64,000 nucleotides of DNA from LZORAL124-50-18 sp051208045 (GCA_051208045.1 JBPJFY010000013.1:35787-99786); one strand, 5' to 3'; positions 50,846 to 60,758 are shown, counted from the first letter of the stretch. Notes: generated by a model from the letters alone, not told the origin. Program-made: numbers and translations.

Positions 50846-53800
50846 TTAAGCGGGCGTACCTTTTAACAAGGTGGTGATCATGGCGCGCAGACCTGCCGGT
50901 TTCACCGGTTTATTCAAAAATTGATACCCTCTGGCCAGCGTTTCTGTGCGCAGCGCTTCGTCGTTGACGGCAGTAATGAGCAGGCCTGGAATGGCAGGGG
51001 CGCGGCTTTTGGTCAGCGCATCCAGAAGGTCTAATCCATTTTCGTTGTTGTCTAACTGATAGTCGGCAAGGATGATGTCGGGCAGCGACTGATGCAGTGC
51101 TTCCGAAGCCTCTTCAAGCGAAGCGGCGAGAGTGACGTCGCACTGCCAGCCTTCCAGCAGCGCTTTCATGGCATTGCGGATGGACGCTTCGTTGTCCACG
51201 CAGAGCACACGAATGCCGGCGAATGATCCCGGACTTCGCGCAGTGGCGGCCGTTGGGATGCGGGTGGACTGAACGGGCGGCGTGGTAGGCACGGTGATGG
51301 AGAACACACTGCCTTTGCCCGGCCAGGATCGCACATCCACCGGATGCTTGAGTGTGTGGCTGATGCGATCGACAATGGCGAGCCCCAGACCCAACCCGTT
51401 CTTATTTTCCCCCCGGTGTGACAGCCGTTTGAACTCTTCAAAGATCTGGCTGAGTTGATCCGACGGGATGCCGGGACCGGTATCCCAGACTTCAATGCGC
51501 ACATGATGCGGCAGGTGTCGGCACCCCAGCAACACTTTGCCGGTGTCGGTATACCGGAAGGCGTTGGAGAGGAAATTCTGAATCGTTCTTCGCAATAACT
51601 GAACGTCTGAGGACACAAATGCGCCACAGGGTACGAAGACCAGTTCAATGTCTTTTTTGCCAGCGAGGGCAGTGAATTCATTACGCAACGGTTGAAGGAC
51701 GTCCATCACGGGAAAGGCTGTTATCTGGGGTTCAATGACCCCGGCATCCATCTTGGAGATATCCAGCAGTGTACTCAGAATTTCTTCGGCTGCCGTGAGA
51801 GAGCTGTCAATCTGCTCGAGCACGAGGCCAGCGCTTTTTTGTTCGGCAATCTGGGGCTCGAGTGCCGAGACAAACAAACGTGCCGCGTTAATGGGCTGGA
51901 GCAGGTCATGGCTGGCTCCAGCGAGAAAGCGGGTCTTGCTTTGATTGGCATTTTCAGCGCTGTGCTTGGCCTGGCTCAGTTCGGCATTTAACAGGGAGAG
52001 TTCCTCAGTACGTTCCTGCACACGTTGCTCCAGATAAATGTTGGTCTCCTTGAGTGCGGCCTCTGCTTTTCGCATGCGCGTGATGTCGGCAAAGGTGGTC
52101 ACGAAACCACCGTTAGCGGTAGGATTCCCCTGAATCAGTAACACCGAGCCGTCGGGCTTTTCTCGCTCATATTCATGTGGCTCACCTTTGGCCATCTGGG
52201 TGAGTCTTGCCTGCACCAGTGCTTCAATACGTGCCTGTGGCAGATTTGTTGCTTCCAGGTTATAGCGCACCAGATCTTCGATGGGGCGCCCCACATGGAC
52301 AAATCCAGGGGGGTAGTTAAACAGCTCAAGATAGCGGCGATTCCAGGCAACCAGCTGCAATTTGGCATCAATGACGCTGATGCCCAGACTGATATTCTGA
52401 ATTGCCGATTGCAGCAGGTCACGATTGAACTCAACGACTTGTGAGGCTTCATCGACAATATTGACCACATCTTCCAGCTGCATTTCCCGGCCTTTCACCG
52501 TCGAATCCAGAACGACCTTGGCGGTGGATGAGCCAATTACACTGGCCAGTTGCGTCTCGATGAACCGGAGAAAGTCGGCGGACGCATTCTTGCCCGTGGC
52601 AATTTTGAGGTGATAGCGTTTCTCAAACCAATCAAGCAGCGTGCGTGTTTTTTCTTTACCCAGGAAACGCTCGGCGACAGCGATGACATCCTCGGTGCGC
52701 GCCACACCGGACCATTCCTTCTCGTGGGTCGCACTCCAGTCCTGGGTGAGCGGATCGCCGGCCTCGGGTCGTTGAAACTCTTTGAAAAAGGCCGCCACCT
52801 GCAACTTTTCCCGCATGCGCTGGCGGGTAAAGAGTGAAAACACGATGTAGCACAATACATTGGCCGACAAGCTCCACAGGGTACCCTGGGTTACCCGATC
52901 CATTTCTGAATTGTGCTGATTGTTGATTTCCCGCCACAGATCCTCTGGCAGGCCCAGTTGCGTAGGCGGGGGAATCAGGTCACTTACATTACTTACCGTT
53001 GGCCAGAGCAGGGCGATACACCAGATGCTGAAGCCCACCAGCAGACCGATCATCGCGCCCTGAAAATTACCCCGGCGCCACAGTACGCCCCCGATCAGTG
53101 CGGGCGCAAACTGCGCCGCCGCCACAAACGACAGCAGGCCAAAAGACGTGAGGCTCTGCGTGTTTCCGGCGATTTTATAGAAGCCATAAGCGGCGATGAT
53201 CAGAAACAAAATCGCCAGACGACGAATAGAGAGCAGGAGGAAGGTGAGGTCTTCCTGTTTTTTCAGTTGTTTGTTGAACAGTGTGAGTAACCCGGGCACG
53301 ATAATTTCATTACAGATCATGGTACTCAGCGTGACGCTGGAGACGATGACCATCGCCGTGGCAGCAGATCCGCCGCCAATGAAGGCAAACACCGTCAGCC
53401 AGGTTTGGTCGTGGATCATGGGAAGCTTCAGCACAAAGGTATCGGTGTGTACCTCGCCAAACGGAAACTGAATCATGCCGGCCCCGGCGATGGGGAGCAC
53501 AAACAGACTGATTAACAACAGATACAGCGGCATGATGATGCGTGCGTAATTGAGATCCCGCACATGGGTGTTTTCCACGATGGTGACGTGGAACTGTCTC
53601 GGCAGGCAGATGATGGCGAACATGGCCACCAGCGTTTGTGTCACGAAGTTTGCCACACTGAAACTGTTCAGGCTGAAATCCATCAGCCCCGCCTGTTCAT
53701 GTACCTGTGTGAGAATGTCTCCCGCGCCGTCATAGAGGGAGTAACAGACAAACAAACCCACAGCACAGAAGGCGATCAGTTTGATCAGCGATTCAAAGGC

Positions 53801-54391
53801 GACGGCATGCACCATGCCCTGATGGTGCTCGGTGGCGTCGAGGTGCCGGGTGCCAAAAAGAATGGTGAACAGCACCATCAGCATGGCCGCGTACCAGGCG
53901 GGGTCCTGCCCGACGGGGATCTGCGTCACATCATTCACAAGCTGACCACTGGTGAGCAAATTGTAGCTCATGGCCACGGCCTTCAGTTGAAGGGCAATAT
54001 ACGGGAGCACGCCCACCGTGGCGATCAGCGTGACCATGACGGCCAACACCTGGGACTTGCCATAGCGTGACGCAATAAAATCGGCGATCGACGTGGTGTT
54101 CTGACTTTTGCTGATCAGCAGGATGCGCTTGACCAGAGGCATACCGAACAACAGAGCCAGGAAGGGACCGAGATAAATTGGCAGAAACCCAAGGCCCTCA
54201 TTGGAAGCGCGCCCCACCGCGCCATAGAACGTCCACGACGTGCAATACACGGCCATCGAAAAACTGTAAAGCACCCCCCGGCTGAAAGCGTGCTCATACA
54301 GCGTTTTATGCTTGTCGCCCCAATAGGCAATCACAAACAAAAAGCAGACATAGAGCAGCGAAATGGTGATGAGTGGAAAACCAGAGAGCAT
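50846..54391 (-). CDS. Hybrid sensor kinase with sodium:solute symporter sensor domain (CrbS/MxtR-like)
   Basis: The 1181-residue protein has an N-terminal SLC5-type transporter domain of about 13 helices (1-510), a cytoplasmic linker, PAS (about 670-780), a coiled coil, HisKA with H828 in GASHDLLQPINAARLF, HATPase (GLGLGLAIVDRISH) and a C-terminal receiver (about 1055-1175, phosphorylation site in IILADYQLD). This architecture matches CrbS and MxtR, the kinases of the acetate switch in vibrios and pseudomonads. The divergent symporter operon supports that role. The usual LuxR-type partner CrbR is not encoded in the window. Confidence 0.92.
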   Translation of the reverse strand: MLSGFPLITISLLYVCFLFVIAYWGDKHKTLYEHAFSRGVLYSFSMAVYCTSWTFYGAVGRASNEGLGFLPIYLGPFLALLFGMPLVKRILLISKSQNTTSIADFIASRYGKSQVLAVMVTLIATVGVLPYIALQLKAVAMSYNLLTSGQLVNDVTQIPVGQDPAWYAAMLMVLFTILFGTRHLDATEHHQGMVHAVAFESLIKLIAFCAVGLFVCYSLYDGAGDILTQVHEQAGLMDFSLNSFSVANFVTQTLVAMFAIICLPRQFHVTIVENTHVRDLNYARIIMPLYLLLISLFVLPIAGAGMIQFPFGEVHTDTFVLKLPMIHDQTWLTVFAFIGGGSAATAMVIVSSVTLSTMICNEIIVPGLLTLFNKQLKKQEDLTFLLLSIRRLAILFLIIAAYGFYKIAGNTQSLTSFGLLSFVAAAQFAPALIGGVLWRRGNFQGAMIGLLVGFSIWCIALLWPTVSNVSDLIPPPTQLGLPEDLWREINNQHNSEMDRVTQGTLWSLSANVLCYIVFSLFTRQRMREKLQVAAFFKEFQRPEAGDPLTQDWSATHEKEWSGVARTEDVIAVAERFLGKEKTRTLLDWFEKRYHLKIATGKNASADFLRFIETQLASVIGSSTAKVVLDSTVKGREMQLEDVVNIVDEASQVVEFNRDLLQSAIQNISLGISVIDAKLQLVAWNRRYLELFNYPPGFVHVGRPIEDLVRYNLEATNLPQARIEALVQARLTQMAKGEPHEYEREKPDGSVLLIQGNPTANGGFVTTFADITRMRKAEAALKETNIYLEQRVQERTEELSLLNAELSQAKHSAENANQSKTRFLAGASHDLLQPINAARLFVSALEPQIAEQKSAGLVLEQIDSSLTAAEEILSTLLDISKMDAGVIEPQITAFPVMDVLQPLRNEFTALAGKKDIELVFVPCGAFVSSDVQLLRRTIQNFLSNAFRYTDTGKVLLGCRHLPHHVRIEVWDTGPGIPSDQLSQIFEEFKRLSHRGENKNGLGLGLAIVDRISHTLKHPVDVRSWPGKGSVFSITVPTTPPVQSTRIPTAATARSPGSFAGIRVLCVDNEASIRNAMKALLEGWQCDVTLAASLEEASEALHQSLPDIILADYQLDNNENGLDLLDALTKSRAPAIPGLLITAVNDEALRTETLARGYQFLNKPVKPAGLRAMITTLLKGTPA

Positions 54392-54526
54392 CGGGCGGTG
54401 TCTTTTCGTTGTTATTCAAAGGGGCGAACCTGAGCCGGGACTTGGCCATGGCAACAGATCAGCGCTACAGAAAGTGTAACGCAAAAAACGGGAAACCGTG
54501 TGCGCATTTGCTTACCTGAGGATCAG

Positions 54527-54558
54527 ACTAAAGTCGGAGTCTGGATTGACCAAAGTCG
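54527..54558 (+). promoter_or_regulatory. Direct-repeat activator site upstream of the symporter operon
   Basis: ACTAAAGTCG (54527-54536) and ACCAAAGTCG (54549-54558) are near-identical direct repeats in 22-base register, two helical turns. If TAACCT near 54583 is the -10, the downstream repeat would sit at about -46 to -37, a normal position for a class II activator such as a CrbR-type regulator. Both the -10 and the regulator identity are inferred. Confidence 0.5.
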
Positions 54559-54626
54559 TATATATCGCCAACCCCCCATCTTCTAACCTAGAGATGTGCA
54601 TAAAAATAACATTGGGTGGAGTGATT

Positions 54627-54893
54627 ATGTCAGATATGAAAAAACAGGCTGCAGAAGCCTACTGGAAAGAAAATCTCAAGTTGCTTGGGATTCTACTGGT
54701 TGTCTGGTTCGCCGTGTCCTATGGCTGTGGAATTCTGTTCGTTGATGCGTTAGACACCATCAAAATCGGCGGATTCCCTCTGGGATTCTGGTTTGCCCAG
54801 CAAGGTTCAATTTATACCTTTGTGGTGCTGATCTTCGTCTATGTCGTGCGTATGGCGGCACTGGACCGCAAATACGACGTTCACGAAGAATAA
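54627..54893 (+). CDS. DUF4212 small subunit of sodium:solute symporter
   Basis: This 88-residue membrane protein has two helices (about 22-44 and 54-76), the start KQAAEAYWKENLKLLGILL and FPLGFWFAQQGSIYTFVVLIF. This is the DUF4212 family, the small protein always encoded just before VC_2705-type symporters. The frame is open from 54498, but ATG 54627 with GGAG seven bases upstream gives the family N-terminus. It ends 13 bases before the symporter gene, with GAGGAGGTG between them. Confidence 0.93.
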   Translation: MSDMKKQAAEAYWKENLKLLGILLVVWFAVSYGCGILFVDALDTIKIGGFPLGFWFAQQGSIYTFVVLIFVYVVRMAALDRKYDVHEE

Positions 54894-54906
54894 GAGGAGG
54901 TGACAA

Positions 54907-56685
54907 GTGGATACCCAAACGCTCATCTATATGGTGGTTGGCGCGACCTTCGCGCTCTACATTGGTATTGCCATCTGGTCTCGTGCCGGATCGACCAGTG
55001 AATACTACGTGGCCAGTAAAGGCGTACACCCCATCGCCAATGGTATGGCGACCGGGGCAGACTGGATGTCGGCCGCGTCATTTATCTCCATGGCAGGGAT
55101 CATCTCATTCGTCGGGCGTGACGGCGCTGTGTATCTGATGGGGTGGACCGGTGGTTATGTGCTGCTGGCCATGTGCCTGGCGCCTTACCTGCGAAAATTC
55201 GGCAAGTTTACCGTGCCTGAGTTTGTTGGCGAGCGTTACTACTCGCAAGCGGCGCGGGTGGTCGCTGTTGTCTGCGTTATCTTTATCTCGTTCACCTACG
55301 TGGCGGGACAAATGCGCGGCGTTGGTATTGTTTTCTCCCGCTATCTGGAAGTCGATATCAACCTCGGTGTGCTGATCGGCATGGGCATTGTTTTCTTCTA
55401 TGCGGTGCTGGGCGGCATGAAAGGGATCACCTACACGCAAGTGGCGCAATACTGCGTGATGATTTTTGCTTACATGATTCCCGCCATTTTCATCTCGATG
55501 ATGATCACCGGTAATCCCATTCCTCAGTTGGGCTTTGGCAGCACCGTCGCCGACGGTTCAGGCACGTATCTGCTGGACAAACTGAATGGTCTGTCGCAGG
55601 AACTGGGCTTCAACCATTATACTTCGGGCCATAAAGACACCGTGGATGTCTTCTTCATTACTGTTGCCCTGATGGTTGGTACCGCAGGCTTGCCTCACGT
55701 GATTGTGCGCTTCTTTACTGTACCGAAAGTGTCTGATGCACGTTTGTCTGCGGGCTGGGCACTGCTGTTCATTGCGATTCTTTATACTACAGCACCAGCG
55801 GTGGCTTCTTTTGCACGTGTTAATCTGCTGGAAACCGTGTCGGAGGCCAAGTATCAGGAATTGCCAGGCTGGTTCCAGAACTGGGAGAAGTCGGGTCTGT
55901 TGGCATGGCAGGACAAAAATGGCGATGGCAAGATTCAGTACCTGCCCGGCAAGCCCTTTGAAGGCAAACCTACCTTTGATGGTGAGCTCAAAGGCGTGAA
56001 TGGCGAGCGCATGCTGACCAACAAAGCAACCGACAACAGTAACGAGTTGTATGTGGATCGCGACATCATGGTACTGGCGAATCCGGAAATCGCACAACTG
56101 CCGGGCTGGGTGATTGCCTTCATCGCTGCGGGTGGTCTGGCAGCGGCATTGTCAACGGCAGCCGGGCTGTTGCTGGTGATCTCTACTTCCATCTCGCATG
56201 ATCTCCTGAAGAGCAACATCGCGCCCAATATCTCTGAGAAGCAGGAATTGCTGGCAGCGCGAATCTCAGCGGCGGCGGCCATTGCTGTGGCAGGCTACTT
56301 CGGGATCAACCCGCCTGGATTTGTGGCACAGGTGGTCGCCTTCGCCTTTGGTCTGGCTGCCGCCTCCTTCTTCCCGGCGATCCTGATGGGTATCTTCAAC
56401 AAGCGCATGAACAAAGAAGGGGCCATCGCAGGCATGTTGACCGGGTTGATCTTCACGTTTGGCTACATCGTGTACTTTAAGTTTGTCAATCCGGCCGCCA
56501 ACACGGCAGACAACTGGCTGTTCGGTGTCTCACCGGAAGGCATTGGTACCTTTGGCATGATCCTGAACTTTATTGTGGCTTACGCGGTCAGCAAAGTAAC
56601 CGCACCACCGCCGGATCATATTCAGGATCTGGTCGATGATATTCGTGTTCCCCGCGGCGCTGCAGCACCTGTCGCAGAACACTAA
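54907..56685 (+). CDS. Sodium:solute symporter, VC_2705/ActP-like subfamily
   Basis: The 592-residue transporter of the SSS (SLC5) family has about 13 helices, with YYVASKGVHPIANGMATGADWMSAASF, FGKFTVPEFVGERYY and AALSTAAGLLLVISTSISHDL as conserved blocks. A long extracytoplasmic loop (about 300-390) holds an EF-hand-like loop DKNGDGKIQ starting at D336, suggesting calcium binding. The subfamily is linked to acetate or short-chain organic acid uptake, and the CrbS-like kinase is divergent to it. The GTG start has AGAGGAGG upstream. Confidence 0.92.
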   Translation: MDTQTLIYMVVGATFALYIGIAIWSRAGSTSEYYVASKGVHPIANGMATGADWMSAASFISMAGIISFVGRDGAVYLMGWTGGYVLLAMCLAPYLRKFGKFTVPEFVGERYYSQAARVVAVVCVIFISFTYVAGQMRGVGIVFSRYLEVDINLGVLIGMGIVFFYAVLGGMKGITYTQVAQYCVMIFAYMIPAIFISMMITGNPIPQLGFGSTVADGSGTYLLDKLNGLSQELGFNHYTSGHKDTVDVFFITVALMVGTAGLPHVIVRFFTVPKVSDARLSAGWALLFIAILYTTAPAVASFARVNLLETVSEAKYQELPGWFQNWEKSGLLAWQDKNGDGKIQYLPGKPFEGKPTFDGELKGVNGERMLTNKATDNSNELYVDRDIMVLANPEIAQLPGWVIAFIAAGGLAAALSTAAGLLLVISTSISHDLLKSNIAPNISEKQELLAARISAAAAIAVAGYFGINPPGFVAQVVAFAFGLAAASFFPAILMGIFNKRMNKEGAIAGMLTGLIFTFGYIVYFKFVNPAANTADNWLFGVSPEGIGTFGMILNFIVAYAVSKVTAPPPDHIQDLVDDIRVPRGAAAPVAEH

Positions 56686-56706
56686 ACTTCCTATACTCTC
56701 GACATT

Positions 56707-56730
56707 GCGCCCCTTGTGGGCGCTTTTTTT
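56707..56730 (+). terminator. Terminator of the symporter operon
   Basis: GCGCCC (56707-56712), CTTGT, GGGCGC (56718-56723) and seven T (56724-56730) form a classic intrinsic terminator 22 bases after the symporter stop. Confidence 0.93.
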
Positions 56731-56860
56731 GTTGTTGATCAACAAAAGTTTCGGTGGGCCAGGGATTTGTGATCTGGCCCCTTGTCTGACCGGATTTATG
56801 GTATATAGTTGGATCAGGAACCGATAAAAAGCCTCTCGACGGCCCGAATAGGATGTGCGC

Positions 56861-57955
56861 ATGTCATTACTCAAAGAACTGAAGATCACTGAAGACTTGA
56901 TGGCCAAGTACTCACCGCTCAGTCAGCTTTCACGCAAGTACCTCTCGCAGGTCTTGAAAAAAAGCCAGGTGCTCACATTTGAAGCCGGAGAGACGGTATT
57001 TGAGAAGCACCACAGTCTCGACTTCGCATATTATCTGCTTAAGGGTAAGTTGAAGGCGAAAACCGGGCTGCTTTCCTCCAAAATACTCGATGCCAGTGCC
57101 CCTGAATGCCTGAATGCCATTAACACCTCCGTGCCGGATGGCGTTGGGGTGAAAGCAGCAGAAAGCGGGCACATGCTTCTGATCGATGAGCAGTTTCTCG
57201 ATCGTGCGCTGGGCTGGTCTGAAGTCGAGCAGCATGAGATTTCCAAATCCCAGCAAATGGCCGTAGTTACGCAGAAAGACATCGAAGAGTATCAGGCCAA
57301 GAAAGAGAAAGAGCCCAAAATCTTCGACGAAGATCACTTTACCTGGGTGACCAGCCTGATGGAGTTTCCCCTGTTTTTCAATCTGCCGCCATCCAATATG
57401 GAAGCCCTGCTGGAAAAGTTTGAAAAGGTGGACGTGGAAGCCGATCAGGTCATCATTCGGGAAGGGGATGAAGGGGACTATTTCTATCTGCTGATGGAGG
57501 GCAGTGCGCGGGTGGTGATTGGTGGTGACGAAAGTCGCCCCATCAAGCTTCAGCGAGGCTCCTATTTTGGCGAAGAAGCGCTGATTTCGGACACGGTGCG
57601 CTCTGCGACGGTCGTTATGAATGAAGATGGCTGTCTGGCCCGACTGGACAAAGACTCCTTCCAGAGCCTGTTAAATGATCCGTTAGTGAAGCATGTCAGC
57701 AAAAAGCAGTTTAAAGAAGAAATTGCCGAGGCCGCTGGTAATTATGAGTTATTGGATATTCGCTCTTTCGCTGAGTTTGAGTTTGCCCCGATGCCCAAGT
57801 GCCTGCACATTCCGCTGTCGGATCTGCGGCAACGTCTGCCATCGCTGGATACCTCCAAAGTGTACTATCTGACCGAAGAGGGCGGGCAGCGGAGTGAAGT
57901 GGCTGCGCACATTCTTTGTCAGAATTCCCTGGATGCACGCGTCATCAAAGGTTAA
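56861..57955 (+). CDS. Cyclic-nucleotide-binding domain protein with degenerate rhodanese domain
   Basis: The 364-residue cytoplasmic protein has a degenerate first cNMP-like barrel (about 20-130) and a second, better preserved cNMP-binding domain (about 165-280: IIREGDEGDYFYLLMEG, GSYFGEEALISDTVRSATV, where FGE and RSA are the phosphate cassette). A rhodanese-like tail follows (about 288-364). In the tail the usual catalytic cysteine loop reads YYLTEEGGQRSEVA, with no Cys, so sulfur transfer is unlikely. ATG 56861 has AGGA seven bases upstream; the frame opens six bases earlier with GTG. Its role in the acetate locus is unknown. Confidence 0.85.
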   Translation: MSLLKELKITEDLMAKYSPLSQLSRKYLSQVLKKSQVLTFEAGETVFEKHHSLDFAYYLLKGKLKAKTGLLSSKILDASAPECLNAINTSVPDGVGVKAAESGHMLLIDEQFLDRALGWSEVEQHEISKSQQMAVVTQKDIEEYQAKKEKEPKIFDEDHFTWVTSLMEFPLFFNLPPSNMEALLEKFEKVDVEADQVIIREGDEGDYFYLLMEGSARVVIGGDESRPIKLQRGSYFGEEALISDTVRSATVVMNEDGCLARLDKDSFQSLLNDPLVKHVSKKQFKEEIAEAAGNYELLDIRSFAEFEFAPMPKCLHIPLSDLRQRLPSLDTSKVYYLTEEGGQRSEVAAHILCQNSLDARVIKG

Positions 57956-58000
57956 TTCTTAACTCGAGCCTCAGGCAGCCAGCACCTATCACTCCTGCCA

Positions 58001-58705
58001 CTAGACGCGATTCCGCGTGGCTCGGAGTCGCTGGACCTGTTCGACCTTGCGCAGCAATTGACCCAGAGTAAAAATGCCCAGCTGTTGCGCGCGACTCAGA
58101 AAAATCAGCATGAGCTCGGCGGTCATTAATGCGTCTGCAGCGGCGTGGTGACGATCAATGTCGGTATCCAGGCCCAGTGCTGTGGCCCAGGCGTCCAGCC
58201 CTTTCACGTGGTCAAATTCAGGATAGAGTGCCAACCCGATATCATACGCATCCAAAAACTGGTGCGCGGCTTGGCAATCAAACTGTTGTTTGGTTGCCCG
58301 GTTCAGAATGGCCTGATCAAAGGGGGCATGAAAGGCAATCAACACCGAATTTTGCGCATACGAGTAAAAAGCGACTAGCGCTTCTGCCAGAGCGACGCCG
58401 CCAGCGATGTCTTCCGGGGACAAGCCATGAATCAGAGTCGCTTCGCCTGCTTGTGCTGCAGGTTGATGAATGATCTGCTCAAACTGTTGATCCAGTCGAA
58501 TCTGATGGCGTTCTATCGCAATAGCGCCGATGGATACCGGCACATCCTTGCGAATATTTAATCCCGTTGTTTCAAAATCCAGAACGACAAAACGGGTTTG
58601 TTCCAGTCGTGTCCCCGTATCCACCGGAGCGAGGGAAAGCTCCGCCAGCGCTGCCCGTGCTGCTTCATTTCTTGCGCCCCATTGGGTAAACCACTGCTTT
58701 AACAT
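58001..58705 (-). CDS. DnaQ-like DEDDh 3'-5' exonuclease
   Basis: The 234-residue protein has Exo I FVVLDFETTGLN (catalytic D and E), Exo II in LIAFHAPFDQAILNRA and Exo III HHAAADALMTAELML (HxxxxD). This fits the DEDDh proofreading exonuclease fold, as in DnaQ-related PolC-type exonucleases. It ends 12 bases before the stop-to-start junction with the upstream cNMP/CBS gene, so the two are one operon. The pairing of this exonuclease with DUF294 proteins near ActP-type symporters is conserved in many proteobacteria, though the reason is not known. Confidence 0.9.
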   Translation of the reverse strand: MLKQWFTQWGARNEAARAALAELSLAPVDTGTRLEQTRFVVLDFETTGLNIRKDVPVSIGAIAIERHQIRLDQQFEQIIHQPAAQAGEATLIHGLSPEDIAGGVALAEALVAFYSYAQNSVLIAFHAPFDQAILNRATKQQFDCQAAHQFLDAYDIGLALYPEFDHVKGLDAWATALGLDTDIDRHHAAADALMTAELMLIFLSRAQQLGIFTLGQLLRKVEQVQRLRATRNRV

Positions 58706-58717
58706 CGTTTTATCTGG

Positions 58718-60646
58718 CTACAATTGATAGCGGAGTTCCAGCTTTTGCTGGAGTCGCTGGGCCTGGCGAAAAGACTCCTTCAACACCCGCTCATCCAACG
58801 GGTTCAGGTCTTTGATGGGGTGTAAATTGGATGTAGACACCTGTTGCCTCATCTGCCGGTGGTGCAGCTTCATGCGCAGCATCTGAATGAAACTATAGGC
58901 TTCCTCCCAGGCAGCAGCATCCGGGCCATTGATCACTTCCAGTTCAACCAGCTTATGCAACCTATCCAGCGTATTGGTGTCCGTCAAACCGTTGGAGAGC
59001 GCCAGAATGCGAATCCCCTCGATAAACGGATTAAGCCCCTGTATCTTCAGGTCCAGAGTTTTCGTTTTTTCCGGCCCCTTTTTGCGGGTAATGAACCCGC
59101 TGAACAGATTCAAAGGGGGCTTCTGGGCGAGTGCGTTAGCGGCCATCATTTTTTGAAAAAGTGTGTTATTGGCAACCTTCAAAACCACATGTTTTTTCAA
59201 CTCCTCCACGACCTGCTCATCCCCCCACACGCTGCGAATGTCGAATAATATGGTCGACTGCAAGAGGTTTTCGGGTGTGGTTGTTTGAATGATGCGGTCA
59301 AACCGGTGACGCCATTGCTCGGGCGTTAAACACAACTCCGGATTACTGGCCATGATGTTCCCTTTGCACCAGGTGAAACCGCACTCGTCAAGCCGGGTGT
59401 TCACCTCGCGGGCAAAGGCCAGCAACGCTGCCTTGTCCTGCGCACATTCATGGTCGCCGGAGGTGTGAAACACAATGCCATTATCCTGATCGGTGAACAG
59501 CGTTTGCTCCATTCGCGCTTCACTGCCAAAGCTGACCCAGGTGAAGTCGGGCAGCCGGGCGGACGAGTCTTTGATTGACAGTTCGAGCACACGGCGGGTG
59601 GTATAGTCGTTTAACAAGGTAATAATTTTATTGATCTGAACTACCGATGCACCATGTGCCAGCATGTTGTTCGCGAGGCCCGGAATGTCTTCGCGGATGG
59701 AGATCAGCACCGGCAAATTGCTGGCATTAGCGATAGCTCGGGTCAGGTGCACCAGATTCACCCGCTGGAGAGAAAAAATATCCCGTTCCGAAACCACACC
59801 GAGCAGCTCACCCTGGTCGTTGGTAAGGCACACATGCGCAAAATGGTGTTCTGCCATTAACAACGCGGCTTCAAATGCCGTTGCAGTAAACGGGAGTGAT
59901 TTTGGGTTGATCGACATCACCTTCGCTAAGGGTTCTGACAGATCATGCGTGCCCTGGGCCACCACGCGCCTGAGGTCTCTCAGCGTGAATATCCCGATGG
60001 GTTTGCGCGTTTCATCAGTAGCAATGATGCTGCCAATATTAAATTCATACATCCGCTCCACTGCCTTACGGATCGGCGTATCCGGCGGGCACACAATAGG
60101 ATTGTTACGGGTGAGTTCTGCCAGCGGTGTATCCAGCGAATACCCCTCATTGGCACTTTCAGAAGCCTGCGCTTTTACCCGCTGATTCGCCTGATCAAGC
60201 AAACTGCTGACACCCCGAATCGCAAAATCCCGGAACACGGCTGACTGAGAAAACAGCGTGGTGAAAATATCTCTGGGAATAACCAGGCAAAAGCAATCGG
60301 TCTCAGCCCGGTGATGGGTGCGCGTGGCGCGCTCACCCAAGAGTGCTGCCATGGGAAAGCATTCCCCGGTGTTTATCACAAAAGTATTCCTGGTTTCCCC
60401 GCCCGAAGGCGACACACGCTCACCTGCAATGCGCCCCTTTTTTATGACATACAGCTCATTGATCACCCCATCTTCCGGAGATAAAACCAGCTCGCCTTTG
60501 GGGTAGAACGTCATATGGCTGTGTTCAATGAGGTAAGTGAGCTCGGTGCGCTCCATTTGGTTAAAGGGCGGGTGAAGATGCAGAAAGTTGATCAACGCAC
60601 CGGTGTTATGCAGTTCTGTGGCCTTCTGCGAAAGTGGTTTTGTCAT
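58718..60646 (-). CDS. cNMP-binding/CBS/DUF294 putative nucleotidyltransferase
   Basis: From ATG 60646 the protein has 642 residues. The domains are a cNMP-binding barrel (about 20-130), a pair of CBS domains (about 160-290, GSIIATDETRKPIGIFTLRDL and GVVSERDIFSLQ), a DUF294 nucleotidyltransferase-like domain (about 330-470, with GSEARMEQTLFTDQDNGIV, the GS-x-R-x-E / DQDN motif) and a C-terminal helical domain. Members are thought to be signal-responsive nucleotidyltransferases, with no substrate proven. The frame opens at 60706, but the internal ATG gives the family start. It is the upstream gene of the exonuclease operon. Confidence 0.9.
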   Translation of the reverse strand: MTKPLSQKATELHNTGALINFLHLHPPFNQMERTELTYLIEHSHMTFYPKGELVLSPEDGVINELYVIKKGRIAGERVSPSGGETRNTFVINTGECFPMAALLGERATRTHHRAETDCFCLVIPRDIFTTLFSQSAVFRDFAIRGVSSLLDQANQRVKAQASESANEGYSLDTPLAELTRNNPIVCPPDTPIRKAVERMYEFNIGSIIATDETRKPIGIFTLRDLRRVVAQGTHDLSEPLAKVMSINPKSLPFTATAFEAALLMAEHHFAHVCLTNDQGELLGVVSERDIFSLQRVNLVHLTRAIANASNLPVLISIREDIPGLANNMLAHGASVVQINKIITLLNDYTTRRVLELSIKDSSARLPDFTWVSFGSEARMEQTLFTDQDNGIVFHTSGDHECAQDKAALLAFAREVNTRLDECGFTWCKGNIMASNPELCLTPEQWRHRFDRIIQTTTPENLLQSTILFDIRSVWGDEQVVEELKKHVVLKVANNTLFQKMMAANALAQKPPLNLFSGFITRKKGPEKTKTLDLKIQGLNPFIEGIRILALSNGLTDTNTLDRLHKLVELEVINGPDAAAWEEAYSFIQMLRMKLHHRQMRQQVSTSNLHPIKDLNPLDERVLKESFRQAQRLQQKLELRYQL

Positions 60647-60758
60647 GCCTGCCCCATTGCACTTCATTGACACCCCATTGTTGCGGAAAATGTGAATGAG
60701 GGACATTAGCGAATGGTCTAAATCTGACGTACTCTGCGGGTTGCGAGCAGGCCAGTTT

